Shown here in pieces: positions 49,380-63,525 of a stretch of DNA of 64,000 bases. Each line of letters opens with the position of its first letter. The stretch's first letter is position 1. The notes beneath the pieces are model-generated. The model saw nothing but the letters and a program-made list of their open reading frames with translations. It made no database searches and had not been told where the DNA came from. The position numbers and the translations under genes were made by a program. The stretch is taken from assembly GCA_013365365.1 (NCBI GenBank), contig JABVXU010000158.1, positions 47,580-111,579 on the forward strand, in the 5' to 3' direction. Source of the DNA: Cruorifilaria tuberocauda. Taxonomy: Eukaryota > Nematoda > Chromadorea > Rhabditida > Onchocercidae.

Positions 49380-52344
49380 TGACCGCAAATGTGTTTGTTC
49401 ATTTTGCGGATGAAAACGATAAAGCGATGTGTAGCAAAGATATGCCTGTGGGCAGACAGGTCTTTCACTTTCACTTAATTTTTATTAGTAGAATCATTTT
49501 ACTAGTAGACCACTCAGGCTGCTTACTCTTAGTATCAATGATTAATTACCTAAGGCGGCATTCGAACAATGTTCATACATATTGAGCCGACGACTGCAAT
49601 TAACGAATTTTTGCACAATTGATATCCAAAATTTTTCTGGATACAGCACACCATCAGTTAAGCTGTCGTCATAAGAAAAATGGTTATGCATCCCAATGAC
49701 CATCAGTTCTTGATTTTTCCAAAGAAATGAGAGGTAGATTTCTTGAATCATATAATATTCTTCGTATTCTTACAGATCAAAAAATCGTCGATTTCACAAA
49801 TGGTAATGGTCCAGATGTTAAAAAATGGTATGCAGCCGGTGCAGAAGAGTGCTTTTGATTTCTTTTTTTTACAAATCCTGGGCGAAGGTTGTTTTTCCAC
49901 GGTAAGATTTATGCGGAGCGAATTCACAATGTACAGTGTTTTATATGTTACGACAATTCTGAGTTTATAGGTGTATCGTGCTCGTGAAGTATCTAGTGGA
50001 AAAGAATTTGCTTTGAAAGTGCTCAACAAAGATTTAATTCGACGACATGATAAGGTACTCGTTTGAATTTTTCCATCAAAAAACCGAGCTAAACTTTATT
50101 ATAAATTATTAAGTGAGCGATATAAAATTTACATGGGCATCAAAGATCGTTTAATTATAACTTTTCAAGGTAGTATCGGTTATGCGTGAGAAAGACATAA
50201 TGACTTCATTGACTTATTTGCACGGTGGACATCCATATTTCGTATCATTATATTGTACTTTCCAAGATCCCACTCGTCTTTGTAAGTTTTTGCAATATTT
50301 ATTGTTTTTTTGCTTGTTACTTTTGTATTCGAATTCTTCAAAAACATTCATGCGATCACTTGCAGATTTTGCTATGACCTATGCAAAAAATGGTGATTTG
50401 TTAACATATTTGCATCGTCTTGGTTCCTTCGATGAAGATGTAAATTGCTATTTTATATTTTATGAATATGCGATACAGTAGCAGTTTTTTTAAATTAAAT
50501 CCAGAAACAAGCAAAGCATTTATAAATGATGACATGAATTTACAGTACGCTGCGGCCTATAGTCATAGGAATGCAAACATTTCTTCTCTTGATTCATAAT
50601 TTTGTAGGTTACCTTGTTTTATTCGGCGGAACTCGTATGCGCGATAGACATGCTTCATAAATGTGGCATCATTCACAGAGACTTAAAACCAGAGAATATC
50701 TTACTTAGAGAAAATTGGCATATAATGTTATCTGATTTTGGCACAGCAAAATTTATTGATTCAGAAAAAAGTAAGTTAACATCAATTACGTGTTGAATGT
50801 AAAGCTAGTTAACGCTATTTTTCACTGATTTTGAAATTACAGATGAAACAGATACGAAAAGTGCTCTTCAGGAAGAACACCATCGTAGTCGATCAACATT
50901 TGTTGGCACTGCTCAATACCTTTCACCAGAAGTACTGGTGGATGGAGAAGTTGGCCCATCGTTAGTTTCACTGTGTTGGAAATAGCTCATTCAAAGCATT
51001 AGGGGCCTCAATCTTTATTTTTTTCAGATGTGATTACTGGGCTTTGGGTGCAATAATTTTTCAAATGGTTTCTGGACTGCCACCATTTCGAGCTATTAAT
51101 GATTACCATACTTTCCAAAAAATTCAGAAGCTAGACTACAGTTTTCCTGAAGGTTTCCCTGACCTTTCCAAAGATCTCGTTCGAAAATTCTTGGTACGTT
51201 TTGACAGTCACATCAAAATTTTCCATTTCATTAATTATTGTTTTTGGTCTTTTGGTGAGCATCGCTATGTTAGTATAATCCTTTTTCGTTTCAGGTATTT
51301 GATCCTAACAAACGTCTTGGTTCTGAAGAAACAGGCGGTAGTGAGGCTGTTCGTTCACATCCATACTTTGCTACGATTGACTGGAATAATTTGATCACAA
51401 AAACGCCACCACCTTTCAAACCTTATTTACCTGCCAGTTGTGGAGAACCAGCCTTCCATAGCGATTACCATTTTTCAGATGATATAGAACCCGGTCTTGA
51501 TGATGCAGCACTATCCCGCTTGCTGAGCCTTTCTTTAAAAGACTTCTGTTCTTCTAGGTTTGTTTTATTTACTAACACAGAAAAGATATTTTCATGAATT
51601 ATGAAAAACTTTATTTCAGCAAAAATAAAGGTAATTCTGGAACAGAAGAACTAGAGTCAACTGGACTGCGTGAAAAAAAACTGAATATTCAGCGGAAAGA
51701 ACACAAATACCACCGTTTTGTGGAGGGCAATTTAATCATTAAAAGTGGTTTACTGGATAAGAAGAAGGTCAGCCTTCGTTGTATATCAATTAATCACGCA
51801 GTTTCCGTGTTCAAGACGGAGGAAAACGTGAGATAGTTTTTGAATCTATTACAAGTATTTGCCTTGTGGTACCTTTTACCGATTTCATGCGCGAACGTTT
51901 TGTATTTAATATGTTTGGGTATCGATAACTTAGTTTAGGGATTGTTCGCAAGAAGAAGGATGTTTTTATTGACAGAGGGACCGCATATATTTTATGTGGA
52001 CCCCATAAGTATGGAATTGAAAGGCAAGATACCGTTCTGTCGGAAGTTACGAGTTGAAGCGAAAAATTTTCGTACTTTCTTCGTGCATACGGTTTGTCAT
52101 TCTTCCATTTTTTTTAGCAAGGACGAGAATAACTACTGTTGTCAGTTTGGAAGCAAATATTCAGAAGTAATAACATTTCGATCCGTAATATTTTTAGCCG
52201 AGTCGTACTTATTATTTGTTTGATCCGGAACGAAATGCACTAGAATGGTGTAAAGCAATAGAAGCTTTACGTGAACAGTATCTGGATGAATTACCAGAGG
52301 AGCCAGATTCCCTGGACAGCAAAAATACTAAGCGACGGCGATAA
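49380..52344 (+). CDS. pdk-1: 3-phosphoinositide-dependent protein kinase 1 (PDK1)
   Basis: Exons: 49380-49459 (probable), 49776-49901, 49971-50054, 50170-50281, 50366-50439, 50608-50770, 50843-50960, 51028-51193, 51295-51557, 51620-51767, 51939-52091, 52198-52344; phases agree and give 517 residues from 49776. Kinase domain: glycine loop [12 protein letters not shown], catalytic Lys in [21 protein letters not shown], activation loop [17 protein letters not shown], then [19 protein letters not shown]. The post-kinase region has [13 protein letters not shown]. The PH domain (exons from 51620) has [24 protein letters not shown], keeping the basic residues that bind PtdIns(3,4,5)P3, and ends with [16 protein letters not shown]1 phosphorylates the activation loop of AKT, SGK, S6K and PKC downstream of PI3K. 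Several donors are unusual (GTCAGC, GTTTGT, GTCTTT). The true N-terminus is unresolved. Confidence 0.94.
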
Positions 52345-52468
52345 TGATTTCCACGTCATGTGCATGCTAACCATCTGCACTACCTTTTTGGAAGATAATG
52401 TTTTCAAGTTGATATGGTTCGGAATGAATAATTTGCATTACATAAAATTTCGATCGATTATGGAGGAA

Positions 52469-52470
52469 TA

Positions 52471-52501
<31 letters not shown>

Positions 52502-52530
52502 CTTATATTTATATTTATATTTATTTATTT
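52469..52530. repeat. (AT)n followed by ATTTAT-type repeat
   Basis: About fourteen AT dinucleotides (52469-52496) run into TTATACTTATATTTATATTTAT-like units. It lies 125 bases after the pdk-1 stop, so probably in or just after its 3' UTR. Confidence 0.9.
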
Positions 52531-55500
52531 GCATAATTAGATTCGAATAATTAAGTTACAAATACAGAAACGTTCTGCATTAAACTATGATGAGCATTTT
52601 TTACTTCTATTCCCGGTGTTGCTTGCTGTTCTATTACCCGATTATCTGTGAAATCCAGCGGGAGGGTTTTTTACATCCCTGTGTTCATGTCTTTCAACGA
52701 ATACTATTATTTGTATTATAAAATTTTGCATGAACTTATTGGTGCTGCAGTGAAGCACTGATATTTATTAATATCTTTAAATAGGAAGATTACATTTTTC
52801 TGAAATATTTTTTTGTTTCGTTTTTCTTTTTTTAAACATAATTAAACACAAATGTTTAATTATTTTTACATTTTTAAACATAAATGTTACGTATAAATAT
52901 TATTATATAAAAATGACTACTTGAAGAGAATATTTCAGTGTAGCATTTGTGGATAGATCGAACGTTCACCATATCTTGTTTCCAGGGCCTGCGCAATTAT
53001 TGCAGTACTCAGTTCATCTCATCTAATTGTTCCATTATGGTTGGCATGATCTCCCATGAAATTCCCGTCCAGTTTTAAGAATAAATATAAAACTCCAGAA
53101 AATGAAAACAGACAGGAGCGAGATAGTCGTTTATGTCTGATCTCTTTGAATTACTGATTCAATTTCCACTGTAGGGAATCTCTACAACCATTTTTGGACG
53201 GAAACGTGATGACTGGGAAATAAAGATGATGGTCATAATTGCTCGATTTCCTACTCTGCTTTTCGTTGTATTTAAGAGTGTTGCCGGAAAGAAGGAGTGG
53301 AGAAATTATTATTGATGGATTCCGTCGATTCACTACTTTACCTTGTGTTTAAACGTATCCTGCAATATCTTGGTTCATTCAATTATCGACGCTAATTTTT
53401 CATCTAAACGAAGAATCAGTGTCTGTTCTATATTTAAAGTTCGCTAATATTGCCCGATATCATGTCGATTAGTGGTATTTTGCAGATATTGAAAGAAGAT
53501 CGGCGTTGGAACTATGCGAACTGTGTTTTGCTTTATAAAAGAACATCTCTGCAATCGTCAGCGTTATGCTGTTTGTAAAACAAAAACAGTATAAGTAAAC
53601 CCGTAGCTAAAAGTGAGATTTAAATTTTACTTAGTTTTATGCACAAAGCACTCATCTAGAAGCGTGAAAGGTTTACTTAGCTTATTTGATTTTGAAAACG
53701 AGTTCAGAGTGAGTGATTTACTACAGGTTGATATCATGTAGGACTGTTCATAAAGTTATATACAATACAATGTTTGATCATGGTTCTAAAACATACTACC
53801 GCCATATCACAAAATTAAGATGTACACAAGCTATATTTGTCCAGTCAAAAGAAAAATTAAGAATATTAGACGAAGAAGGATTTGATGTTGATAGAAATAT
53901 TAGATGGAATCCTAAATATATCTCAGACGTATGCCTAGGCCATTTGCAAAATTTATGTCAACTGGCCTTGAAATACGAACCAGTATATTGACAGAAATTC
54001 TAAGATTTACTACTTATCTGTGGGATGAAAAAAGTTGTGAAGCTATTCGAAAATCTTAGATCTAGCATATTTAAAGCGTATCGAATTGTTTTCATTGGCT
54101 AGTATTTAGAATAAAGTAATACGAATAGAGTTGAAACTATGACCAGACATCTACTGGTCATATTTGCTAACTAAGGAACAGGAGCATAGTTATTCAGTTA
54201 ATGGAAGATGGAACAGAGTAGTAGAAAGCCATTCTTTTATTCCAGTTTTAATAAGCCAAGATTGCTGTCAATCAGGTGGTTGTCAACCCGTATTTGAAGT
54301 GTACAAATTGGTTGTTGTCAAATAATATGAGAATGAGCCCGAATGACCGGAAAGTCTCACCTTCATTACTGTGTAAGAAAAGGTACCAGATGAAATTATC
54401 TCGAACTTACACCGATAAATATACACTTTTGTTATTGTACGAGCAACTTTTTATTGAACCGGAAGCAACAATCCGGTTTACGACTGCAAACTGTTTTGCA
54501 CAACTCATTATAAAGTAGGAGTGAAGCGGCAGCTACATTAATAGAACGGGAAATGTTTGAGAAGTAATTTTATAAAATGGTTCGTTTTTTGCCAAGAGAT
54601 TTGATTTAAAGGACGTGCTTTAGTAAATGTTAAACATCGAAGTTTCGTATGGCAAAGTGATTTGTACGAAATAATCTGTGAAAATTTCTCAAGAGAAAAA
54701 TCGAGAGAAAAGTGTGCATAGCTGCTTGTTTCCTAGTGAGCAAAGTATATCGATCGCTTAAATTATTCTTGGCAGTGTAAAGCTTCACAACGGGTGAGGC
54801 TTCACAAATGGTTCGATACTGTGAAAACATTACAAGACAGGATAGTAATTAGAAAGTTAAAACATAACGATTGACAGAACCGTTGACAGAAAGCGAGCTT
54901 TAGTTTGAAGTAGAGGTTTTGCAGAGATGATGAAAGGTATATAACGCAAATGGGATGATGAGGGCGCCTAAAAGTTGAAATGAGTAAACTCCAATGATTC
55001 GCTGAGGAAGTAATTGAACAGTTTTACTGTTTCTAGTAGGAATGAAGGATGATAGTTGTCGATCTCGTCAAAGATTTCTTTCCAATATATTACAACTTCA
55101 GAATCGTTGAGAAACTGGTAAAACATTGCGGTTGCACATTTAATGTAAGTAGAAGCCATGAAAGTGAGGAGACGCTCATCGCATGTATATGCTTTGTCCG
55201 AAGACATGAAATGCTCTGAATTTGCAATCAGTTAGGAAGTGCGCATTAGCATCTTAAATGCATACTGAAAATTCCTTCCATTACCCCACTGAGCAAGCCA
55301 TCATTTGGTTAGAAAGCTTTTCGTCAAAATAGAAATGTAGAAAAATGGTCATGCTTCTACCTGTTCACTCGTCATCCGTTTCATTTCATCAAAGTCATTT
55401 CTCTCATTCCATCTGAGACTTCGCCATTTGCTGCTCCCGCTCGATTGTCTTGAAGCATTTCTAATTCAAACAAGTAGTTACAATTAATGTTCTTCTTTGA

Positions 55501-58500
55501 ACGATATTTCAAATAATATCTTCCAAATGTTTTTCTCGTCAAAGTTTTCGGTGTAACAACATTGCAGTATTACAGAAGATGATTATGGTCCAATTAACAG
55601 ATTCAAATCCAAGGAGACACGAACATCTTGCTTCTAAGCTTCTCTAAGGATTCGCTGTCCCTAGTAATTAGATTTGATTATCACTGTTCATTGCCACTAA
55701 TAGCAGTATTTTTTGATGAGGGACTAAAATGCCCTAAATTAAACATTCGGATGGTATTTATAAAAATTAATGCTTAATCCAAAAACTCTGTAATATCTTT
55801 TTCATGAAAGAGAGAACACGCTAGTTGTAACAGTCAGTGAAGTCGATAATTTTATGGAAATTGATCAAAATTAAGGAGAAGAGGATGTATTTTAGATGTG
55901 AGAGAATCTTCGCTGCTGCTTTTAGGACTTTTAATTTGGCTGCTTAAAGTCAAAAAACTGTTTAAATTTAACTGATAAGCAAAATGTATAATACAGCCGA
56001 TTAAAAAGATCATCCCCGATCAACGAGACCATTCCAAGAGAACCAACTTTTAATCAGAATCCTAATCGAAATTCGTCATAAATCCTCTCATACCTGTTTA
56101 GGGCTTTATATTGTCTATACGTCCTCTTCCCACTTTTCCTTCGTGGATCGCCTTGCGTCTAGAATTCCAGTTTAATTAGAAAGACTAGATAAGGATTGAA
56201 AAAAATTTTCCTTTTACTCTTAACTCTTCAGCATTCTATTTTCTCGGAACAAGACTAACATTGAGGAAAGTGAATGAAATATGCAAATGAGAAGTAAAGT
56301 TGTAGAGATACTGAAGACTATCACTCTTCGAATCTATGCAACTCTCAATCATTATCAATTTAGGCTGAACAAATTTCTGGCAGTTCATTCTCCTTCTTCT
56401 ACTATAAACAAAATATTGCATAGCAGGAATTCCGTGCAGTGAAATGGTCAGAGATGATCACCTTAAAAGACAGGAAAATGAGGAAATGTGAGTAATTTAT
56501 CAATATGAATCGAATAATCTTGAATTTTAAGGATTAGAACCTCCGTACTGACATTTTAGACTCATATACCAAATGAAATAGGTTGATATTCAACTGATAT
56601 AAGTTAATGATTTTCATCAGCTTCAAAGATAATTAACCTTTTCATTGTTCATAATAGATTGGTTGCATTATTTTATTATTACATGCGCATAATAAATCCA
56701 TCATGATCTAACAGGATAGATTCCAAACTCCACACAAACGGCATGATATTGAGCATGGATCTTGGCATTCTTACTTTCGCTTTCGGTAAAACTACGTTTT
56801 TACAGCAAATTAAAACTAGGACAAAAGTTGAGGCAAGTTCTTCAGTTCATCAGTTGGTGGTTTCAAAATGCTATCCCTTCTATCCGACACACTTTTCCCT
56901 GCGACGATTGTAGAATCTGACAACTGCTTTTTCCTCTAAATGGCGAATGGAGTAAATTAGATATTTTGACTCACAGATGAATATCAGACATCTATCTTTT
57001 TTAAGCAACAGTTACTACGTACAGTCGAAACGAGGTGATCTGGAATCCCTCAAGGTAGAAGGAGCAGAAAGGAACGAAGTGCCATATTGAGAAGATGTCA
57101 GATAACGTACTCTCCTCAACAGATGTAAATGTATCGATCAGCAGAGGAGAATGTAAAATTGATCTGCAATTCTGAAAAGGTAACGAAAAACACCTTCTCC
57201 TTGATATCAAGCAACAGATATGATCGGTATCGGTAACCCGAAAGATGGTATGCTTGTCGTCCTCTTAGACGGCAGCGCATCATTGCAAATGCTCTTTGAT
57301 GAGACAAGTGCAACTAAACGGAAAAGAAGAGATTAATGACGTGCATGCATGCACTCCAGCAAGATTATATGCCATTTCCTTTTCTCTTCACGGAGAAATA
57401 TTCTCAATGGATTGGCGTGAACCGATTGCCACTTCGTGTGGCAGCTAATACTGAAGCACAGCTATTTTAGGACAGAAGAAAACAGGTGGAATGGATTGCT
57501 TGAATAGCTTTCACCTGCAAAGACCAGCAACATGAGGGTCTTACTTCCTCTAATCATTTTATGCGTGAATATATTCACCTCTCTTATAACTTTCTCCCTC
57601 CTCTCTCCTCTCCCATTATAATGTTAAGCCACTAGAAAAATGACCAGAGAGCTTGTATTGTTGCTGGATCTGCAGGGGAATCGAACATGAAAAAACCGGT
57701 TATCTTTTCCTACTTTTCTAAGATTTGAATTTAAAATTGAATTGACAATTTAAAATCTAGCCTTCCCTTATGAATTCTTGTAAGCCAATACTGGATATTT
57801 ACCTAGGCAATATTGGCTAGCAACTGCATTCATTGCTCCCCATGCCAGTTCCACAAATTCACAATAATAGCGTCGTTCTCATTTCAAACAACAATTGAAT
57901 TGAACCTAACGCTCGCTTCACCTTGGCTGTTTTTCACTTCCTGTTAATTGCCCTATTTGTGTCGAAGGCTTCTCAATCACTCACTCATCACCACCAACCC
58001 ATTTATTTCCGCAATCTCAAGAATCACCTCGCTTTCTTCCATATCCCGGCAACAACAAGACGGCGTACTTTCACCACTTCGTTCCAAAAATGCACCCATT
58101 ATTACAACCCTTCTATTACCAGAAAACATATTGATAATGTGTGCCTATGCGTGTGTGTCTGTCTCTTTGTATTTCAAGGGCATATTTCAAAAGACTATTC
58201 TTTCCAAAGTATCCTCGCTCTCCAAAATTTTTTATAAGAGATCGTAAATGCAAAAACAAATCAGTAATGCGAAAAATATCTGCTGGTTTTGGCGAGCCAA
58301 CTTTCCTGGATACAGCCAGCCAACCAACTGGCGCGATTTCCTCAGATATCAAAAACTCTGCTTTCCGTGACATATCTCATTCTGCCACACAAACATTCCT
58401 ATAAGACCCTTTTATCAATTTTCATCCTCTAAACAGTTCCACACTAAATATGAAGTTCGTCTATTCCAACACATTCATTTGAAAGATCGCCCCTTGCAAT

Positions 58501-58760
58501 GAACACTGATTTGATGTCAATTAACTCAAATGCTATCCAGCGCATCCCTCTCTTCTCAAATTGCTTTTTTTTTTATCAGTAGGAATTCTATAAAGTCTGG
58601 CAAGTGCTTCACTATCACAGGAATATGAACTGATAAGAATGGTTGTATGGTACGGATGGATGCTCCATCGCCTTTCGAATATCATTAAGTTATCAGTTTT
58701 TCATTCTTTTGTTGTAACAATTGCTGCTATTGAGTAGTTCAGTTTAGCAGAGAACCAGCA
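52531..58760. other. 6 kb spacer with few coding signals
   Basis: Apart from the candidate exon at 53770-53991 I see only short frames of biased composition on both strands. A second weakly protein-like frame at 54276-54518 could belong with 53770-53991 but no splice path was found. About 57540-58140 is pyrimidine-rich with TCTCC runs. Confidence 0.4.
53770..53991 (+). CDS. Hypothetical exon or small ORF
   Basis: A 73-codon frame (MFDHGSKTYYRHITKLRC...) ending in TGA at 53991, with protein-like composition, including KEKLRILDEEGFDVDRNIRW and a Leu/Cys-rich end (VCLGHLQNLCQLALKYEP). The frame is open further upstream to an AG at about 53741, so it could be the last exon of a spliced gene with unseen upstream exons. 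I do not recognise the family, and chance cannot be excluded. Confidence 0.35.
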   Translation: MFDHGSKTYYRHITKLRCTQAIFVQSKEKLRILDEEGFDVDRNIRWNPKYISDVCLGHLQNLCQLALKYEPVY

Positions 58761-59528
58761 ATGGCCCGCAACCGACATACCGACGACATCCTAAATGTCA
58801 ACGTTGGTGGTAAACGGTATACAGTTCGACGGACCGATTTACTAGCGGATCCGAAAAGTAAGCTGGCGGAATGGTTTAAACCTGGTACTGTCAAACAGAT
58901 TGCTACCGATAAAGGAGGTTAGAACGGTTGATTTTAAACTTGATAATACTATTAAATTCGAACTTCGCATTTGCCAAGTGTGTAAAACTCTCAAAGGGAG
59001 GTGAAATCCATTTGCTTGAAATTCACTCATCAAAATCGAAAATTTCAGGCAATTATTATCTGGATCGCGATCCAAAATCTTTTCGGCATATCCTTGCATA
59101 TCTTCGACTAAAGAAGGAAAAATTTGTTCTATCACTGGCTCTACCCGCAAAACCGGATGACTTGGCAAAGTATGTTGATAAAGTTGTTACTTTCTATCAG
59201 ATTTTACGCCTAGTCTCTTAAGGAATGAATTATTCATTAATTTAAGTTAGATTTGATTTTTTATTGCAGAGTTATCAGTTAATCAAAAGTATCTTTGAGT
59301 AAGATCAACCATCAATTTTACTTCTTCCCAAAAATTTGCATGTTTAGATTGGTTGCTGAATGTGAAGCACTGAATATGATTGAGCTAAAAAATTTAGCCC
59401 TTGATCTTTTGCAAAAATACCAGCGTACGGAGGAGCAACACTACGTGACAAGTTATGTGCAAATTGCTCTTCGTGACTACGAAACGTGGCAGTTTGACCA
59501 TGAACAGGTGGTTTCATTCATCTCATAA
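58761..59528 (+). CDS. KCTD-type BTB/POZ (T1) domain protein
   Basis: Exons 58761-58917, 59049-59169, 59348-59528; phases agree, 152 residues. The BTB/T1 fold starts at once (DILNVNVGGKRYTVRRTDLL, then KLAEWF, YYLDRDPKSFRHILAYLR, and LVAECEALNMIELKNLALDL). Proteins with this domain act as Cullin-3 substrate adaptors or as auxiliary factors that oligomerise; there are no channel membrane segments here. The last exon may instead be spliced at CAG|GTGGTT (59508), which would extend the protein, but no suitable next exon was seen and the read-through adds only six residues before TAA. Which KCTD subgroup it belongs to is not clear to me. Confidence 0.88.
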
Positions 59529-62500
59529 ATTGCTTACTCGGGAATGGTCAAGAAAGCGTATAGCTACAAATTTGGATCAAAATATCATCTGCTGATGGCA
59601 ACACTAATAACGATATTACAGAAGAATTACTTATGCTGATGAAATTTAAATGATTTGAAATTGTTTAATAAGTATGACAGCATTACAGAGCACCGTAATC
59701 AAGAAAAGTAAAGCAGGAAGCACGGAGATGGCGTCGGCGGTTACGTCAGCTTACGATGAATGGGACAATATGTGAATGGATAGTTTGTGACAATATGTGC
59801 AGTCACTCTATAATATCCGAGAACTCTTCCCCCATTGCTTATATCTTAGAAGTAATTAGACTTGCATATGAACATCGTATATGATTCAAAATTTCATTCC
59901 ACCATCACTTATCTCCCCTCAAATATAACACAAGCTTGGCATTCCGTATGTTGTAAACTTTTTTCTTTCTCTTTTATAGACATAAATAAACAGCTCACCA
60001 GTGACTGCTGCTTGAAATTCCATTGAACTTTGCAGTAGTAAGCAGTAGATTGATGCTACCAAAGCATAATCTGTGCACTATTGATTGCCATTAAAATCCG
60101 TCCTCAATGAGGCCTCCAATTGTTCGAAATTAAAGAAAAAAAAATATATTTCCCTTCTAAAAGATGCCGTACCATCTCTTCATCCCAACGACGGTGCAGA
60201 ATGATCATCATTATCTCACTCATTCTCATCCCACATGACCTTTACAAATGGGGGTTAGTGTCATGTAATAGATAGCTTTACCAAGATATGTAATGCGTTA
60301 AAATGACAAGCATTTTCACGATCACATAAAATAACATTGTTTTCAAGTATCATGAAATCGTTATGAATCTCTCCAGCACAATAATAGATGAAGTGATACA
60401 TATTATATAGTTAATGTTTTCTCTTAGTTTCATCATATCCGAAAATTACTTGAAGAGCACTGAATCCGTAGGAACTGATATTAGATAATTAATTCTCCAT
60501 GCTGCACCACTCTGCAGAGAAATAATATTGAAGTTTATAATTTTAAAGCATTCAGCTTAAGTTAGACTTGAGACAACTTGAGGAATGGTTCGTCGCATTA
60601 GAATAGAATCAAATCGATGAATTACTAACACCAGCTCAGATTATATAGATATCTTCAACTGTCATCTGCATACTGTTAACTGTAGGTAAGACTTCAAAAT
60701 ATCGGTATCTTTCACTGATATCACCAACTTACTATTGCACAAACTCTTAACTATCGCGGTGAGTTGATTGGATCATAGAATAAACGCTTAATTGATTGTA
60801 TGTATCTTGTTGGCAGCTATTTTAAATATTTCAAGCGAATCATCGTGAGTTTTTTTTATTTCGTTTATAGGAAAGTTTTGGTATAGCTAATTTTTGTTTC
60901 AGAGATAAAGATTGTTGTAAAGGTTTATTCTTGGGGAAGATTATTGGTAATATTACATGACAATCACAGTATCAATGGATAAAGATTTCTTCCCGATTGT
61001 TGATGATTGAAGTAATGGTTTACTAATTTGGACAGGAATGAGCAAGAGTCTGGATGATGACAATGACGTCGTGCGAACGGAGAGATTGACTGAGAAAACG
61101 GATCGCCGAGCAATTAGTCGCATCATATATATTCCCTTCGTTGGGCGGTTCTTGCTGTATTCGGTAATACTTGCAACCGGCAATACTTATCGCAGTCATT
61201 TGGCGTGTGATCAGTAATCAGGGTTATGTAATCAGTTGACAGATGAGACTAATTGCAACAGCGAACCGTTACACATACAATAGTTGAAGCCAATAGCTAA
61301 CTAACTGGGATTGCTCCTTTATAGCTGACTGAAGCAGCGGTAAATAAATGACGTAAGCCCAAAACTAATCGCTCACGTGAATTGACTTTGAATAATTGAC
61401 TGTATATGTGCCATCATTTAACTGAAGACATTTGATGCAAACGATTTCTATATCATCGATTTTTCAATACAAAAATACTTAAATTATACTAATATTTGAT
61501 ATTAGTTCAGTTTTTGTTTTGGCAATCCAATGAGTTATACGTATCAAATGTACGTATTTCTCAAAATTTTCTACACTTACTACGCATCTTATCACATTTT
61601 AGTCAAATTTCCAAGTATATTTAAATCTTCTAATAAGATTCATTGCTTCTTAAAGTTTCCATCAATGTAATGAGAGTAAGAATCTTTTCCTGACAGTTAA
61701 CAGCCAGCTAAATGAATGCGTTGATTCAGTGGTGGAATACTTGATGCGATGCGACGTTCCACAATGTTGTAGATTTTTCTCAGTGTTCTGGAAATGGCAA
61801 TGAACTTCAAATCCTTCTGGATTCATCACCAAGTGAGCATTCGCTTGATTCACATTGCGCATATTTTTGCGAAAACTTCGCTACAATCAGAGGTCTAGCA
61901 GGGCACTATTAACGGCGTTGCAAACTTGAACTTGCGCTTGTGTGTGCTTACCTTGGATGCTTACGTTTTAGCTGAGCAAATAATACGAAAAGTAAAGTAC
62001 GATTGAAATGGCCAGAAAAAGAGATGCTAAATAAGGGAACATACTGTCTGTCTTGTACAAAAGTTTAAAAAAATCATAAGTTATAGTCACAAAATGGCAA
62101 GAAATTAATTTTATAAAATACATGGTTATGACTGGCAAATTAAACAAAAAACAACAAATTATTGAAAATGTTAGGATAGAATTTGAGTTTCTAATCACAC
62201 AAGAATTTAAATTCTTAAAATGGTTGTATGGTTAAGCTCTCAAATTCCTCCTATTAAAAATTACCTAACAAAAGTGCATCGAAGCGATTATTAAAGTGTG
62301 ATATTAAAAAAAATATAATAATATCAAGAAATTAAGTATCAAAAAGTATTCGAAATGTTTAGAAACAGACTTAGATCTAAACTTATCATCATTTTTTTAT
62401 CTTTTATTTTAAATCATCCGTTTTATGCTATGATTTAAAGTGAGTGGGAGAAAGATTTGGTTAACTGATAAAAGATCAACGGTTGCTAGAGCAATCGAAG

Positions 62501-63517
62501 GATAGATTGGGGGAGCAGGTTTTGAGCTTTCGAAAAACGGTTTGGGAATCTGATAATTCCGATTATCTGCAGGTCAATTATATTTCTTTAATTTCTGAAA
62601 TTTTTTAAATTGCATAATGCTGACCTACTCTTGTATTAATAACCTTAATTTAAGCTGTCTTCATATTGAAAAATCTTTTTCAACAATTCTTAGCTGAGAC
62701 GCGAAAAAGGTACGAGTTACGTATTTTTGTTTATAGTGGGATTCAGAATTCTGCTTCGTTCGATTATAATTTCAGATATACGGACTCAGAACATAATAGA
62801 AGGCTATAAAATTCAAGATACTGATAATAAGCAGAGTTATCTGTAACATTGAAAAATTGAAAAAAATTTGCCTACTTGAAGTTGTCTGGAGACTAATGCC
62901 GTGTCAGCAATTCCTAAGGCTTCCGACTTCGATTGTACATTACGATTTGAATTTCCATCAGTACCAGAATACTATCAGGTGACTCTCCATTACAGTTAGT
63001 GAAGAACTGATACTGGTCATTTTCAAATCGCTTTTATTTCCCGAAAATTCAAAGCCTGTTTTTCCGCTCACCTCTGCATTCACTATCAACCTGATCTATC
63101 AGTTTACCGAATCTTCCGTTCAATTTGAATCATATAACCATTCCACTAGAAAATCTTGAAATATTTCTTTGTTTTATGAATTCCGGAATGATTCATATCA
63201 GGTATTTTGATCTCTAATATAAATGAAAATTTTCTCTTCAAAATTCGCTTTATTAAGTTTCACACTATAATTAAGTTTTCAAACTCACTGTCACATATAT
63301 TCCGTATCTGATGGATTGTCTATATTTTAATTAATCAATTACATTCCTTATATTTCAGCTTTCAATTTCAAAGTTCTTATTTACCACTTCTGATTTGTTT
63401 TTAGGAATCTTATGCTATAATTAAGAGAAAAATCCTATTTTGAGTGATCGTTTCGAGAGATGTCTTCGATTTTTTCCTCGTCTCTCGAAATGTTTCAAAA
63501 GAAATTTGGAATTTCAG
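59529..63517. other. 4 kb spacer before the collagen gene
   Basis: AT-rich, with no recognisable coding region. Frames on the minus strand at 60953-61183, 61662-61862 and 61968-62198 lack splice partners and known domains. The last few hundred bases are presumably promoter and leader sequence of the collagen gene. Confidence 0.45.
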
Positions 63518-63525
63518 ATTATCAA
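63516..63525 (+). promoter_or_regulatory. Probable splice acceptor before the collagen ATG
   Basis: GGAATTTCAG ends at 63517, seven bases before the ATG at 63525. A strong nematode-type acceptor this close to a start codon, with no obvious upstream coding exon, suggests a trans-spliced leader site; a 5' UTR intron is the alternative. Confidence 0.45.

Noticed and set aside
57923..58404. Three overlapping frames on both strands
   Set aside because: Mutually overlapping, Ser/Thr/His-rich or Cys/Val repeats from low-complexity pyrimidine DNA; no family or splice model.
58842..59168. 108-codon minus-strand frame
   Set aside because: Antisense shadow of the KCTD gene exons, which are better supported by domain content and splice phase.
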